Source: Methanobacteriota archaeon
Lineage (GTDB): Archaea; Thermoplasmatota; Thermoplasmata; Methanomassiliicoccales; Methanomassiliicoccaceae
Length of the DNA: 46,259 nucleotides
Direction: 5' to 3'
Assembly: GCA_012518185.1 (NCBI GenBank)
Contig: JAAYTA010000081.1
Location: 1 to 46,259 of the forward strand
Part shown: positions 8,293 to 15,999 of the stretch, piece by piece
Position numbering within the stretch: position 1 is the first letter of the stretch
How the letters are laid out: every line of letters starts with the position of its first letter
The notes under the pieces: model-generated
What the model saw: the letters and a program-made list of their open reading frames with translations, nothing else
Database searches by the model: none
Told to the model about the DNA's origin: nothing
Translations under genes and position numbers: made by a program

Positions 8293-9063
8293 ATGGCTAA
8301 GTACAGTGTCAATGTTTATTCAGTAAATGGCGACGTGATGAGGAGTGTAGAGCTACCCTCTGCCTTTGAGGCGGAATTCCGTCCAGACCTCATTCACCGC
8401 GCCGTAGTGGCTGAACAGGCCAATAAGCGACAACCTTACGGCCCTAGCCCCATGGCAGGAATGAGACATGCAGTCTCTACATGGGGAAAAGGTCGTGGAG
8501 TGGCCCGTGTTCAAAGACTCTCACAAGGTAGTAGGGCAGCAGAGTCGCCCAATAATGTAGGCGGTCGCCGTGCATTTCCTCCTAAACCAGATAGAAATTA
8601 TTCCAAGAAAGTCAATAGGAGGGAGAGGCAGAAGGCCAAGATATCTGCTTTGGCAGCTGTTGCAAATTCAGAACTCGTACGACAGCGTGGTCATCTATTC
8701 GGAGATGACATTACTACGCCGATTGTTGTTGAGGATGCCTTTGAAGGCTTGTCAACCACTGCTGAAGTGTATAATGTTCTAGACCGATTAGGCGTCTCTG
8801 CAGATTTAGAGAGAGCTAAGAATGGTCGAAAGGTAAGGGCTGGGAGAGGAAAGATGCGCTCTCGCAGATATAAGGGAAAACGTTCGTTATTGCTCGTGGT
8901 ATCTGCTCAGGAAGCTTCCTTATTTAAGGGAGCTAGCAACCTACCCGGCGTTGAGATCATATGCGTTGACCGACTCAATACGGGAAGACTTGCTCCAGGC
9001 GGAATGCCTGGTAGGCTAGCTGTATTTTCCGAATCTGCTCTTAAAAAGATAGGAGAGTGGTAG
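8293..9063 (+). CDS. rpl4: Large ribosomal subunit protein L4 (uL4, L4e type)
   Basis: This 256-residue protein has the archaeal L4e features: the loop region RQPYGPSPMAGMRHAVSTWGKGRGVARV, then RRAFPPKP, and the C-terminal domain with LLVVSAQEASLFKGASNLPGVEIICVDRLNTGRLAPGG. The extended loop lines the nascent peptide exit tunnel. Length agrees with archaeal homologues (about 250-255). It sits between L3 and L23 as in other archaea. The GGAGAG near its end doubles as the ribosome site of L23. Confidence 0.96.
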   Translation: MAKYSVNVYSVNGDVMRSVELPSAFEAEFRPDLIHRAVVAEQANKRQPYGPSPMAGMRHAVSTWGKGRGVARVQRLSQGSRAAESPNNVGGRRAFPPKPDRNYSKKVNRRERQKAKISALAAVANSELVRQRGHLFGDDITTPIVVEDAFEGLSTTAEVYNVLDRLGVSADLERAKNGRKVRAGRGKMRSRRYKGKRSLLLVVSAQEASLFKGASNLPGVEIICVDRLNTGRLAPGGMPGRLAVFSESALKKIGEW

Positions 9064-9065
9064 AG

Positions 9066-9347
9066 ATGGCTACTAGCAACATCCTCCTTCACCCCTATGT
9101 TACAGAAAAAACGATGAATGGTATGACTGGCACTCCTACTCAGGATTTCAAAGATGGAAATCGTATTGAGTTTGTAGTCCTGATGTCTGCGACTAAGCAG
9201 CAGATCAAGAAAGCATTCGAAGAAAATTTCGATGTTAAGGTTGAGAAAGTCTGGACTAAGGTTACCAAAAAAGGGAAACGTGCCACAATATTGCTAGCCG
9301 AGGGCTACTCGGCAGAGGACATTGGAATGAGAATTGGAGTGTTCTGA
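9066..9347 (+). CDS. rpl23: Large ribosomal subunit protein L23 (uL23)
   Basis: The 93-residue protein opens MATSNILLHPYVTEKTM, the typical L23 start, and contains EFVVLMSATKQQIKKAFEENFDVKVEKVWT, the conserved core. L23 sits at the tunnel exit and docks SRP and the Sec61/SecY translocon. The frame extends three codons upstream to a GTG at 9057, but GGAG at 9052-9055 is properly spaced only for ATG 9066, which I use. The start lies just beyond the L4 stop, so translation is probably coupled. Confidence 0.95.
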   Translation: MATSNILLHPYVTEKTMNGMTGTPTQDFKDGNRIEFVVLMSATKQQIKKAFEENFDVKVEKVWTKVTKKGKRATILLAEGYSAEDIGMRIGVF

Positions 9348-9356
9348 GGGGATATT

Positions 9357-10049
9357 ATGGGAAAACGACTCAGACAACAGAGACGAGGCAGGGGAAATCC
9401 AGGATACCGCAGCCCTAGCCACAGACACGTTAAGGATATTAGGTATCCCCGTTTGGATGCTACTAGCGGTGTAATTGAAGATCTAGTACATGCTCCTGGT
9501 CGAAGTAGTCCCTTAGCTAAGGTTGACTTTGATGGAAAGAAAGCTTTAATGATCGCTGCTGAGGGGATGATGGTAGGCAACGAAATCAACTACAACGTCC
9601 CTGGTAAGATATCTCCTGGTAACGTAGTTCCGATCAAGAATGTCCCTGAGGGAACATTCATTTACAATATCGAAGGGCAGCCCGGCGACGGCGGCAAGTT
9701 TGTCCGCACTGCCGGAACATCTGCGACTGTGGTTAGCAGAGGCGATAAAGTCGTAGTACTCATGCCAAGCGGTACTTTCAAGTCGTTCGATCCTCGCTGC
9801 TCTGCCACTATAGGCGTGGTTGCCGGGGGCGGTATGAAAGAGAAGCCCTTCGGTAAGGCTGGTAACAAGATTCATGCCTACCGAAGCAGGAGTAAGGCCA
9901 CTTTCACAGTGAAGGGTCAGGCCATGAATGCAGTAGACCACCCTCATGGTGGCGGAGGTCATCCGCAAGTGGGCAAGCCCAGCACTGTTAGCAGGAACGC
10001 ACCACCAGGTCGTAAGGTTGGCCGTCTATCTCCAAAGCGGAGGAAGTGA
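9357..10049 (+). CDS. rpl2: Large ribosomal subunit protein L2 (uL2)
   Basis: At 230 residues it carries the archaeal L2 signature: the N-terminal MGKRLRQQRRGRGNPGYRSPSHRH, the central PGDGGKFVRTAGTSATVVSRG, and the C-terminal NAVDHPHGGGGHPQVGKPSTVSR, whose HPHGGG loop approaches the peptidyl transferase centre. L2 binds domain IV of 23S rRNA and is needed for subunit association and catalysis. It starts nine bases after L23 with GAGGGGATATT ahead of the ATG. Confidence 0.97.
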   Translation: MGKRLRQQRRGRGNPGYRSPSHRHVKDIRYPRLDATSGVIEDLVHAPGRSSPLAKVDFDGKKALMIAAEGMMVGNEINYNVPGKISPGNVVPIKNVPEGTFIYNIEGQPGDGGKFVRTAGTSATVVSRGDKVVVLMPSGTFKSFDPRCSATIGVVAGGGMKEKPFGKAGNKIHAYRSRSKATFTVKGQAMNAVDHPHGGGGHPQVGKPSTVSRNAPPGRKVGRLSPKRRK

Positions 10050-10053
10050 TTGA

Positions 10054-10521
10054 ATGGCAAAGGCAAAGATAAGAACAGGTAGCCAGAAAGCCGCACGCAG
10101 AAGGCAGCGTAAGAAGAGAAGCGGTATTACGGCGAAGAGAAAGAGAGAGTTCACTTATCGCGGATATACTGTAGAAGAACTCTGCGAGATGCCCTTTGAT
10201 GATATGGTACTCCTACTGCCAGCTAGAGTCAGGAGAACCCTTACTCGAGGCATGAATGAGGGACAAAAGATTGCGTATGAGGTGTTGAAGAATGAAGATC
10301 GAGAGATCACAAGAACTCACCGCCGCGATGTACCAATCATTCCTCAATTTGTAGGAAAGAAAGTTTCCGTATATAATGGAAAAGAGTTCATAGAGTTTGA
10401 AATCAAGCCCGAAATGATCGGACATTTCACCGGCGAATTCGCCATGACTCGTAGTGATGTGAAACACTCTGGACCTGGAGTCGGTGCTACTAGGGGCTCT
10501 AAGTTCCTGCCACTTAAGTGA
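10054..10521 (+). CDS. rps19: Small ribosomal subunit protein S19 (uS19)
   Basis: The 155-residue protein is of the archaeal S19/S15e type. It has a basic N-terminal extension (KAARRRQRKKRSGITAKRKREFTYRGYTVEEL) and the conserved core IPQFVGKKVSVYNGKEFIEFEIKPEMIGHFTGEFAMTR near the C-terminus, ending HSGPGVGATRGSKFLPLK. It binds the head of the 30S subunit with S13. The start follows AAGTGATTGA immediately after L2. Length is slightly above the usual archaeal 130-150 because of the N-terminal extension. Confidence 0.96.
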   Translation: MAKAKIRTGSQKAARRRQRKKRSGITAKRKREFTYRGYTVEELCEMPFDDMVLLLPARVRRTLTRGMNEGQKIAYEVLKNEDREITRTHRRDVPIIPQFVGKKVSVYNGKEFIEFEIKPEMIGHFTGEFAMTRSDVKHSGPGVGATRGSKFLPLK

Positions 10522-10532
10522 GGTGAACCCAT

Positions 10533-10979
10533 ATGGTAGGATATACTCAATACACTGATCCAGACACCACTGCCCGAGCCATCGGGAAAGAGATCCCTAT
10601 CTCTCCAAGAAAATCGCGCGAAGTATGTAGGATGGTACGTGGAAAAGATGTCGACGTAGCTCTCCGCATGCTAGAGGAAGTAGTCGAGCTTAAGAGGCCC
10701 GTAAGCTTCCCTCGCAGGGATGCCGGCGCAGCTCATAAGAAAGGCATTGGTCCAGGACGTTATCCTGAGAAATGTGCAAGAGCTATCAGCCGAGTTATAG
10801 AGAGTGCTATTCATAATGCTGAATATAAGGGCCTTGATACCGACAATTTAAAGATTAAAGTAATTACGGCAAATCTTGGAAGAACTATTCCTGGATATAT
10901 GCCGCGTGCGCACGGTAGGAGTACTCCCTGGAATCAACAAACCGTCAATATCGAGGTTATCTTAGAGGAGGTACAATAA
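10533..10979 (+). CDS. rpl22: Large ribosomal subunit protein L22 (uL22)
   Basis: A 148-residue archaeal/eukaryotic L22 (L17e type). The motifs are ARAIGKEIPISPRKSREVCRMVRGKDVDVALRMLEEV, RYPEKCARAISRVIESAIHNAEYKGL, and the tunnel-lining beta-hairpin PRAHGRSTPWNQQTVNIEVILEE. L22 forms part of the peptide exit tunnel constriction with L4. AGGTGAACCC precedes the ATG. Its stop overlaps the start of S3 by one base (TAATG), a pattern repeated through this operon. Confidence 0.96.
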   Translation: MVGYTQYTDPDTTARAIGKEIPISPRKSREVCRMVRGKDVDVALRMLEEVVELKRPVSFPRRDAGAAHKKGIGPGRYPEKCARAISRVIESAIHNAEYKGLDTDNLKIKVITANLGRTIPGYMPRAHGRSTPWNQQTVNIEVILEEVQ

Positions 10980-11791
10980 TGGCAAGTGAAAGGAAGTTCA
11001 TAGCAGAGAACGTCCGCCGGGTCCTCCTTAAGGAGTACCTAATGAAGGAAGTCAGCCGCGCTGGCTTTGGCGGATTAGATGTACAGAGGACCCCAATGGG
11101 TACTAGGGTGACACTTATCACTGAGCGACCAGGCATAGTGATAGGGCGCCGTGGTGCAGCTATCAAGAGCTTAACACGATCTATTGAAGAAGAATTTGAC
11201 TTTGACAATCCACAGATAGAGGTTCAGGAAGTAGAGAGCCCTAATCTCAATGCTCAAATCATGGCTGAGAAGTTAGCATTTGCTCTCGAGAGAGGATGGC
11301 ACTTCCGGAGAGCTGGTCATTCAACCCTTCGTAGGGTGATGGAGGCTGGCGCTCGAGGCTGTCATATTATCCTTGCTGGAAAACTGACTGGACAAAGGCA
11401 CCGTACTGAAAAATTCAAAGACGGTTACATTAAGTTCTGTGGAGAAACTAAGATTACGAACATGGATCGCGGCTATGCTGTAGCAAAATTAAAGCCCGGT
11501 ATAGTAGGCGTTACTGTGGAAATAATGCATCCTGATGCAAAGTTGCCTGATGAGATAGACGTAATGTCTCCTTCTGAAGCAACTGAACAGTTCCCTGACC
11601 TTGCTGATCTAATCAACAAGAAGGAAGCACCAATAATTGCTGTAGAAGTTAGGGATACAGATGCAGAAGAATCAGAAGCCGATGAGGCTGATGAAGAACC
11701 GGTTGAAGAGCCCTCTGATGAGGCTCCTGCAGATGCAGAAGAATCAGAAGCCGATGAGGCTCCGGTAGAAGCGGAAGAAGGTGATCAGTAA
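10979..11791 (+). CDS. rps3: Small ribosomal subunit protein S3 (uS3) with acidic C-terminal tail
   Basis: The first ~210 residues are a normal archaeal S3: KH domain with VTLITERPGIVIGRRGAAIKSL, then GHSTLRRVMEAGARGCHIILAGKLTGQR and the C-terminal S3 fold. S3 lies at the mRNA entry tunnel. The last ~45 residues form a Glu/Asp/Ala-rich tail with two copies of the same eight-residue unit (DAEESEAD). The tail makes the protein 270 residues, longer than the core. Acidic tails on S3 occur in halophiles and some other archaea; here it appears to have grown by duplication. The stop overlaps the L29 start (TAATG). Confidence 0.96.
   Translation: MASERKFIAENVRRVLLKEYLMKEVSRAGFGGLDVQRTPMGTRVTLITERPGIVIGRRGAAIKSLTRSIEEEFDFDNPQIEVQEVESPNLNAQIMAEKLAFALERGWHFRRAGHSTLRRVMEAGARGCHIILAGKLTGQRHRTEKFKDGYIKFCGETKITNMDRGYAVAKLKPGIVGVTVEIMHPDAKLPDEIDVMSPSEATEQFPDLADLINKKEAPIIAVEVRDTDAEESEADEADEEPVEEPSDEAPADAEESEADEAPVEAEEGDQ
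11658..11761 (+). repeat. Direct repeat encoding the S3 acidic tail
   Basis: Bases 11658-11689 and 11730-11761 are identical over 32 bases and spaced 72 bases (24 codons) apart, so both copies are read in the same frame. Exact nucleotide identity, not just similar residues, points to a recent in-frame duplication. Confidence 0.85.
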
Positions 11792-11994
11792 TGGCCCTCA
11801 TCCGCACTGAAGATATCCGGAATATGTCCGTCGAAGAGAGGGGCAAGAAGCTCCGCGAACTCCGAGACGAACTTATGCATGAGAGGGGCGCAGCCGCAAT
11901 GGGGGGTGCGCCCACCAACCCCGGTAAAATAAGAGCCCTCAGGTCTAACATCGCTAGGATCATGACCATCCAGAGGGAGGTGGAGAAGTACTAA
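11791..11994 (+). CDS. rpl29: Large ribosomal subunit protein L29 (uL29)
   Basis: This 67-residue, mostly helical protein has the L29 two-helix pattern: RTEDIRNMSVEERGKKLRELRDELMHERGAAAMGG, then PGKIRALRSNIARIMTIQRE. L29 lies near the tunnel exit beside L23 and contacts SRP. It starts inside the S3 stop (TAATG) and ends inside the aIF1 start in the same way, so its translation depends on its neighbours. Length is typical. Confidence 0.94.
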   Translation: MALIRTEDIRNMSVEERGKKLRELRDELMHERGAAAMGGAPTNPGKIRALRSNIARIMTIQREVEKY

Positions 11995-12293
11995 TGGCAG
12001 AAATATGTCCGGTATGTGGACTACCTAGAGAGTTGTGCATGTGCGAAGAAATTGCACGTGAACAGCAAAGCGTCCGAATAAGTACAGATAGTCGCCGATA
12101 CGGCAAGATCGTGACAGTAGTCGAAGGAATCGATGAGAATGATATCGACATGGATGATCTAGCCAAGAAGCTGAAGAATAAATGTGCCGCTGGAGGCACA
12201 GCCAAAAAGGGCCGTATTGAACTTCAAGGCGATCATAAGAAAAAAGTCAAGGAAGCTCTCGAACAGATGGGCTTTAAAACGGACGTTAGATGA
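11994..12293 (+). CDS. Translation initiation factor aIF1 (SUI1)
   Basis: The 99-residue SUI1-domain protein has an N-terminal Cys cluster (CPVCGLPRELCMC) that is usual in archaeal aIF1, then the SUI1 fold with KIVTVVEGID, LAKKLKNKCAAGGTAKKGRIELQGDHKKKVKEALEQMGF. aIF1 binds the 30S subunit near the P site and helps select the start codon. Presence between L29 and Rpp29 is the classical archaeal arrangement. It overlaps L29 by one base at its start and Rpp29 by four bases at its end. Confidence 0.95.
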   Translation: MAEICPVCGLPRELCMCEEIAREQQSVRISTDSRRYGKIVTVVEGIDENDIDMDDLAKKLKNKCAAGGTAKKGRIELQGDHKKKVKEALEQMGFKTDVR

Positions 12294-12553
12294 GTAAAGT
12301 ACGAAAGAGGGATGTCATGAGATCGGAACTCATTGGTTTAGATGTAGAGGTGCGATCGTCCGGCCAAGGGACCTTCACAGGCATGGTGGTGGATGAGAGT
12401 AAGAATACTTTCACAATCTGTCATAATGGTCGAGAAGTTATCGTGCCAAAGGATCATTCCGAGTTCCAGTTCACATACCAGGGCGAAAAAGTTCTCCTCC
12501 AAGGATCGGAGATCCAGTATCGACCTGAAGATCGAATCAAGAAAATAAGGTGA
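12290..12553 (+). CDS. rnp1: Ribonuclease P protein component 1 (Rpp29/Pop4)
   Basis: An 87-residue Sm-like protein with the archaeal Rpp29 core: ELIGLDVEVRSSGQGTFTGMVVDESKNTFTI, the basic strand EVIVPKDHSEFQFT, and GSEIQYRPEDRIKK at the end. It binds RNase P RNA with Rpp21 and supports 5' tRNA maturation. A second RNase P protein, Pop5, is encoded at 38997-39284 in this window. The ATG overlaps the aIF1 stop (ATGA), which suggests coupled translation. Confidence 0.94.
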   Translation: MSKVRKRDVMRSELIGLDVEVRSSGQGTFTGMVVDESKNTFTICHNGREVIVPKDHSEFQFTYQGEKVLLQGSEIQYRPEDRIKKIR

Positions 12554-12558
12554 TCCCA

Positions 12559-12888
12559 ATGGCTAATCAAGTCAAGGATATCGGAATCGATGTCAAGGTT
12601 CCTGACACTGCCTGCACCGACAAGAACTGCCCTTTCCATGGAAAGCTCGCGGTCAGGGGGCAGATCATTGAGGGGGTTGTAGTCTCTATTAAAATGGACA
12701 AGACCGCAGTAGTCAAGAGGAACTATCTGAACTATCAGCAAAAGTATGAGAGATATGAAAAGAGGACAGGTCATTATTCAGCACATAATCCTCCATGTTT
12801 GGATATAAAGGCCGGCGACCAAGTAAAAATCATGGAATGCCGACCGCTGAGTAAGACAGTTTCCTTTGTTATCGTAGAGAAGAGGTGA
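12559..12888 (+). CDS. rps17: Small ribosomal subunit protein S17 (uS17)
   Basis: The 109-residue archaeal S17 has KDIGIDVKVPDTACTDKNCPFHGKLAVRGQIIEGVVVSIKMDKTAVVKRNYLNYQQKYERYEKR, then the OB-fold end with HNPPCLDIKAGDQVKIMECRPLSKTVSFVIVE. It binds helix 11 of 16S rRNA. I chose ATG 12559 rather than GTG 12550, because AAGGTGATC at 12547-12554 is the obvious ribosome site. The N-terminal extension with two Cys is common in archaeal forms. Confidence 0.95.
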   Translation: MANQVKDIGIDVKVPDTACTDKNCPFHGKLAVRGQIIEGVVVSIKMDKTAVVKRNYLNYQQKYERYEKRTGHYSAHNPPCLDIKAGDQVKIMECRPLSKTVSFVIVEKR

Positions 12889-12892
12889 AGTG

Positions 12893-13291
12893 ATGAAAGG
12901 TATCGCAGGAAGGCAGACTCGTGGAGTTTGTAGCGGCTCCGTACTCGATGTAGTTGATAATACTGGTGCCAGGACGATCCAGATCATCACTGTCCCTGGC
13001 TATCACGGAACTTCTCGCAGACTGCCCTCGGCAGGTGTGGGAGATATAGTTATGGCCTCTGTAAAGAAAGGGACTCCAGAAATGAGGAGGCAAATTGTTC
13101 ATGCCGTTGTCGTCCGCCAGCGCCGCCCCTTTAGGAGGGCAGATGGTGTGATGGTGATGTTTGAGGACAATGCTGCCGTCATCACTTCTGAGACAGGTGA
13201 GACTAAAGGAACAGACATAAAAGGCGCCGTAGCTAGAGAGGCCGCTGAAAGATGGCCCCGTATAGCCGCTACTGCTTCCATAATCGTCTGA
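12893..13291 (+). CDS. rpl14: Large ribosomal subunit protein L14 (uL14)
   Basis: The 132-residue protein has the L14 pattern: SVLDVVDNTGARTIQIITVPGYHG, GVGDIVMASVKKGTPEMRRQIVHAVVVRQRRPFRRADGVMVMFEDNAAVI, and a C-terminal TDIKGAVAREAAERWPRIAATASIIV. L14 sits at the subunit interface and binds the GTPase centre side of 23S rRNA. ATG 12893 is preferred over GTG 12890 because AGGTGA (12883-12888) overlaps the latter too closely. Confidence 0.96.
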   Translation: MKGIAGRQTRGVCSGSVLDVVDNTGARTIQIITVPGYHGTSRRLPSAGVGDIVMASVKKGTPEMRRQIVHAVVVRQRRPFRRADGVMVMFEDNAAVITSETGETKGTDIKGAVAREAAERWPRIAATASIIV

Positions 13292-13302
13292 GGTGAAGTA
13301 TA

Positions 13303-13680
13303 ATGATAAAAAGTAGGAAGGCAAGAAAACAGAGGAAGGCGCTGTACAACGCACCTCATCATGTCCGAAGTGCCATGATATCCTCCCACCTCGACGAGCC
13401 GCTTCGCAAGGAATATATGTTGCGGTCGGTGCGCGTGGTGAAAGGCGATACTGTCAAAGTTATGCGCGGGGATGAAGACGTTCTCGGGCATGAGGGCAAG
13501 GTTCAAGAAGTAAATACAAAGACCGGGCGCATAATCGTAGAAGGAGTTACTGTTGCTAAAGCTGATGGAACAGAGGTTGCGCGCCCAATACATCCGTCCA
13601 AGGTCATGATCACACGGCTTAATCTTACTGACGCTCGTCGTAAGACAAGGCTCACGAAGGCCAAGGAGGTTTCACAATGA
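13303..13680 (+). CDS. rpl24: Large ribosomal subunit protein L24 (uL24)
   Basis: The 125-residue archaeal/eukaryotic L24 (L26e type) contains a KOW motif: VRVVKGDTVKVMRGDEDVLGHEGKVQEVNTKTGRIIVEGV. An N-terminal basic stretch with RKQRKALYNAPHHVRSAMISSHLDEPLRKEY precedes it. L24 starts 50S assembly by binding domain I of 23S rRNA. GAGGTGAAGTATA ahead of the ATG is a good ribosome site. Its stop overlaps the S4e start by four bases. Confidence 0.95.
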   Translation: MIKSRKARKQRKALYNAPHHVRSAMISSHLDEPLRKEYMLRSVRVVKGDTVKVMRGDEDVLGHEGKVQEVNTKTGRIIVEGVTVAKADGTEVARPIHPSKVMITRLNLTDARRKTRLTKAKEVSQ

Positions 13681-14387
13681 GTAATGAGATTAATAGACTG
13701 ACAGCGCCAAGAAGTTGGCCAATTAGGCGTAAGGCGCATCAGTGGATCACCAAGCCATCTCCCGGAGCACATTCTATTGATAACAGCGTACCGGTGACTG
13801 TAGTAGTCAGAGATCTGCTCAAGATCTGTAACACCGCGGCTGAGGTAAAAAGAATAGTGTCCAATCGAGATATGCTGGTTGATGGAAAAATAGTAAGAGA
13901 TACTAGGAAAGGCATAGGTCTAATGGACGTTGTTTCATTCCCTAAGAACAATTCTTATTATCGAATGATGGTAAATACTCGGGGAAAATTCAGTCTAGTT
14001 CCTATATCAGAGGAAAAATCATCTTGGAAACTATGCCGTATTGATAATAAGACCATAGTTTCTGGCGGAAGGACTCAGTTAAATCTCCATGATGGAAGAA
14101 ATATTATTACAGATAGTAATGAATATAATACTGGAGATGTACTGAAAATAGAGATCCCATCACAGAATATACTTGAAGTCTATAAGATGGAACAAGGGAA
14201 TCTAGCACTGATTACATCTGGTTCTAACGTAGGCAAGGTCGAGGCGATTGATGAAATCATATTCAGACGTTCATCCTCGGACAATATAGTTAATTTCGAA
14301 AATGGTTCCTCAACTACAAAGAGCAATGTTTTTGTGATTGGTAATAAGGTGCCAGAGATAGAATTGCCAGAGGAGGCGACGATATGA
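13677..14387 (+). CDS. rps4e: Small ribosomal subunit protein S4e (eS4)
   Basis: At 236 residues the domains are, in order, an N-terminal extension (LTAPRSWPIRRKAHQWITKPSPGAHS), an S4 RNA-binding domain (VVVRDLLKICNTAAEVKRIVSNRDMLVDGKIVRDTRKGIGLMDVVSFP), a central S4e domain, and a KOW-like end (LALITSGSNVGKVEAI). It is restricted to archaea and eukaryotes. Position between L24 and L5 is canonical. Codons in its second half are more AT-rich than in neighbouring ribosomal genes, as in faster evolving surface regions. ATGA overlaps occur on both sides. Confidence 0.95.
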   Translation: MSNEINRLTAPRSWPIRRKAHQWITKPSPGAHSIDNSVPVTVVVRDLLKICNTAAEVKRIVSNRDMLVDGKIVRDTRKGIGLMDVVSFPKNNSYYRMMVNTRGKFSLVPISEEKSSWKLCRIDNKTIVSGGRTQLNLHDGRNIITDSNEYNTGDVLKIEIPSQNILEVYKMEQGNLALITSGSNVGKVEAIDEIIFRRSSSDNIVNFENGSSTTKSNVFVIGNKVPEIELPEEATI

Positions 14388-14896
14388 GCAACGCCATGCG
14401 GTCACTTCATATCGATAAGATCGTTGTCAATATCGGTGTAGGTGAGGCTGGTGAACGCCTAAATAAGGCTCAGAAAGTCCTAAAGATGCTAACTGACCAC
14501 GAACCTAAAGTAACTACTGCAAAGATCATTAATCGTGATCTTGGGCTGAGAATTGGCATGCCCGTAGGATGCAAAGTTACTCTAAGGCGGAACGATGCTG
14601 ATAAGTTTCTACGCAAGGCGTTAGCCATCCGCGAGAATCAACTAGCCTCTTACAGTTATGATCAAGAAGGAAATCTCTCCTTTGGGATATCTGACTATAC
14701 TGATTTTGAAGGTATGAGATATGATCCTGAAATCGGTATATTTGGAATGGACATCAATGTAGTATTCGGTCGTCCTGGATATAGGGTATCCAAAAGGCGC
14801 ATTGCGCCAAGAAAGATCCCAAAGAGGCATCGAATCACTCGTGAGGAGACTCAATCCTTCATGCGGGAGCAGTTCAATGTGGAGGTGGTCGATTGA
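14384..14896 (+). CDS. rpl5: Large ribosomal subunit protein L5 (uL5)
   Basis: This 170-residue protein has L5 landmarks: [59 protein letters not shown], then [38 protein letters not shown]. It binds 5S rRNA and the central protuberance and contacts the P-site tRNA. It overlaps S4e by four bases at the start and S14 by four bases (TTGA) at the stop. Confidence 0.96.
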   Translation: MSNAMRSLHIDKIVVNIGVGEAGERLNKAQKVLKMLTDHEPKVTTAKIINRDLGLRIGMPVGCKVTLRRNDADKFLRKALAIRENQLASYSYDQEGNLSFGISDYTDFEGMRYDPEIGIFGMDINVVFGRPGYRVSKRRIAPRKIPKRHRITREETQSFMREQFNVEVVD

Positions 14897-15039
14897 AGAC
14901 CAAGAAAGATTTTGGCAGAAAGAAGGGCTGCCTACGGTGTGGCAGAAGGCGCGGAATAGTTCGCAGATATGGTCTGCACTTATGTAGGCAATGCTTCCGT
15001 GAGACGGCACCGGAGATCGGTTTCAAGAAATACTCATGA
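14893..15039 (+). CDS. rps14: Small ribosomal subunit protein S14, zinc type (uS14)
   Basis: A 48-residue protein that standard length cut-offs miss. Reading from TTG 14893 gives [20 protein letters not shown], followed by HLCRQCFRE and a GFKKYS end. Cys13, Cys16, Cys31 and Cys34 form the zinc site of the small archaeal/eukaryotic S14 (S29e type). It binds the 30S head near S10 and S19. The TTG overlaps the L5 stop as TTGA, and GGAGGTGG at 14881-14888 is a strong ribosome site five bases upstream; no ATG or GTG start is available. Its position between L5 and S8 is canonical. Confidence 0.93.
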   Translation: MKTKKDFGRKKGCLRCGRRRGIVRRYGLHLCRQCFRETAPEIGFKKYS

Positions 15040-15048
15040 GGTGATGAC

Positions 15049-15438
15049 ATGCAAAGCGATCCACTTAATGATGCTATGTCAACCATTAAGAATGCAGCCT
15101 TGGTTGGCAAGAGTGAATGCGTGATCTACCCCTCCTCTAAGCTGATCGGAAGGGTGCTGAAGGTTATGCAGGAACATGGCTATATAAACCAGTTCGAATT
15201 CGTCGAGGACGGCAGAGCTGGACAGTTTAAAGTTAGAATGCAAGGAAGGATTAACGATTGCGGCGTAATAAAGCCGAGATATTCGGTACAGAGGAATGAA
15301 CTCGATAGATTCGAGTCTCGCTACCTCCCCGCTCAGGACTTTGGTGTACTGATACTCACCACTACTGCTGGTGTAGTCAGTCATGCCAAAGCTAAAGAGT
15401 TAGGAGTAGGTGGCAAACTTCTGGCCTATGTATATTGA
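15049..15438 (+). CDS. rps8: Small ribosomal subunit protein S8 (uS8)
   Basis: The 129-residue archaeal S8 (S15Ae type) opens [46 protein letters not shown], and ends with [35 protein letters not shown]8 binds the central domain of 16S rRNA. GAGGTGATGAC gives the ribosome site, ten bases after S14. Length and gene order are normal for archaea. Confidence 0.96.
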   Translation: MQSDPLNDAMSTIKNAALVGKSECVIYPSSKLIGRVLKVMQEHGYINQFEFVEDGRAGQFKVRMQGRINDCGVIKPRYSVQRNELDRFESRYLPAQDFGVLILTTTAGVVSHAKAKELGVGGKLLAYVY

Positions 15439-15441
15439 GGG

Positions 15442-15999
15442 ATGCAGATGACACTAGGCGGATTGATTGAACGGAGAGTTACCATCCCCGCAGGCGTCAC
15501 TGCCTCCATCGATGGGGTAAAAATTACCATCAAGGGATCTAAGACCACTCTCCAGAGAAGTCTATCTTATCCAAGGATAAGCGTGAGAGTAGATGATGAA
15601 GAGATAGTAGTCAGTAGCAAATCACCCCGCGTCCGTGAGAAAGCTATTGTGGGTACTTTTGCAGCTCACATTGCGAATATGGTAGAGGGTGTAGCGAATG
15701 GCTTCGAATACGAGATGAAGATCGTACACTCTCACTTCCCCATAAAGGCCTCCGTGAGGGGGAACAAGTTCGTCATAGAGAACTTCTTGGGGGAAAGAGC
15801 TCCTCGAAAAGCTGACATCTTGGGAGATACTAAAGTTCAGATTAAGGGTAATGATGTTCTATTAACTGGATCTGACATCGAATTGGTTTCTCAGACAGCC
15901 GCTAATATTGAGAGAGCAACTGTAATCAAAGGCTTTGATAGCAGAGTGTTCCAAGACGGTATATATATTACCAAGAAAGGAAAGAGGGTGAGCCAGTGA
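15442..15999 (+). CDS. rpl6: Large ribosomal subunit protein L6 (uL6)
   Basis: This 185-residue L6 (L9e type) has two similar alpha/beta domains. The signature GFEYEMKIVHSHFPIKASVRGNKFVIENFLGERAPRKADI bridges them, and QTAANIERATVIKGFDSRVFQDGIYIT lies near the end. L6 sits near the sarcin-ricin loop. ATG 15442 or ATG 15448 could be used; GAGGG directly before 15442 favours 15448 slightly on spacing. The stop overlaps the L32e start. Confidence 0.95.
   Translation: MQMTLGGLIERRVTIPAGVTASIDGVKITIKGSKTTLQRSLSYPRISVRVDDEEIVVSSKSPRVREKAIVGTFAAHIANMVEGVANGFEYEMKIVHSHFPIKASVRGNKFVIENFLGERAPRKADILGDTKVQIKGNDVLLTGSDIELVSQTAANIERATVIKGFDSRVFQDGIYITKKGKRVSQ

Noticed and set aside
9546-9968. Antisense frame of 140 codons in L2
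   Set aside because: Shadow of a strongly conserved ribosomal gene; long antisense frames are expected from its codon use.
13099-13593. Antisense frame of 164 codons across L14 and L24
   Set aside because: It spans two conserved ribosomal genes and the gap between them, and has no recognisable domain.
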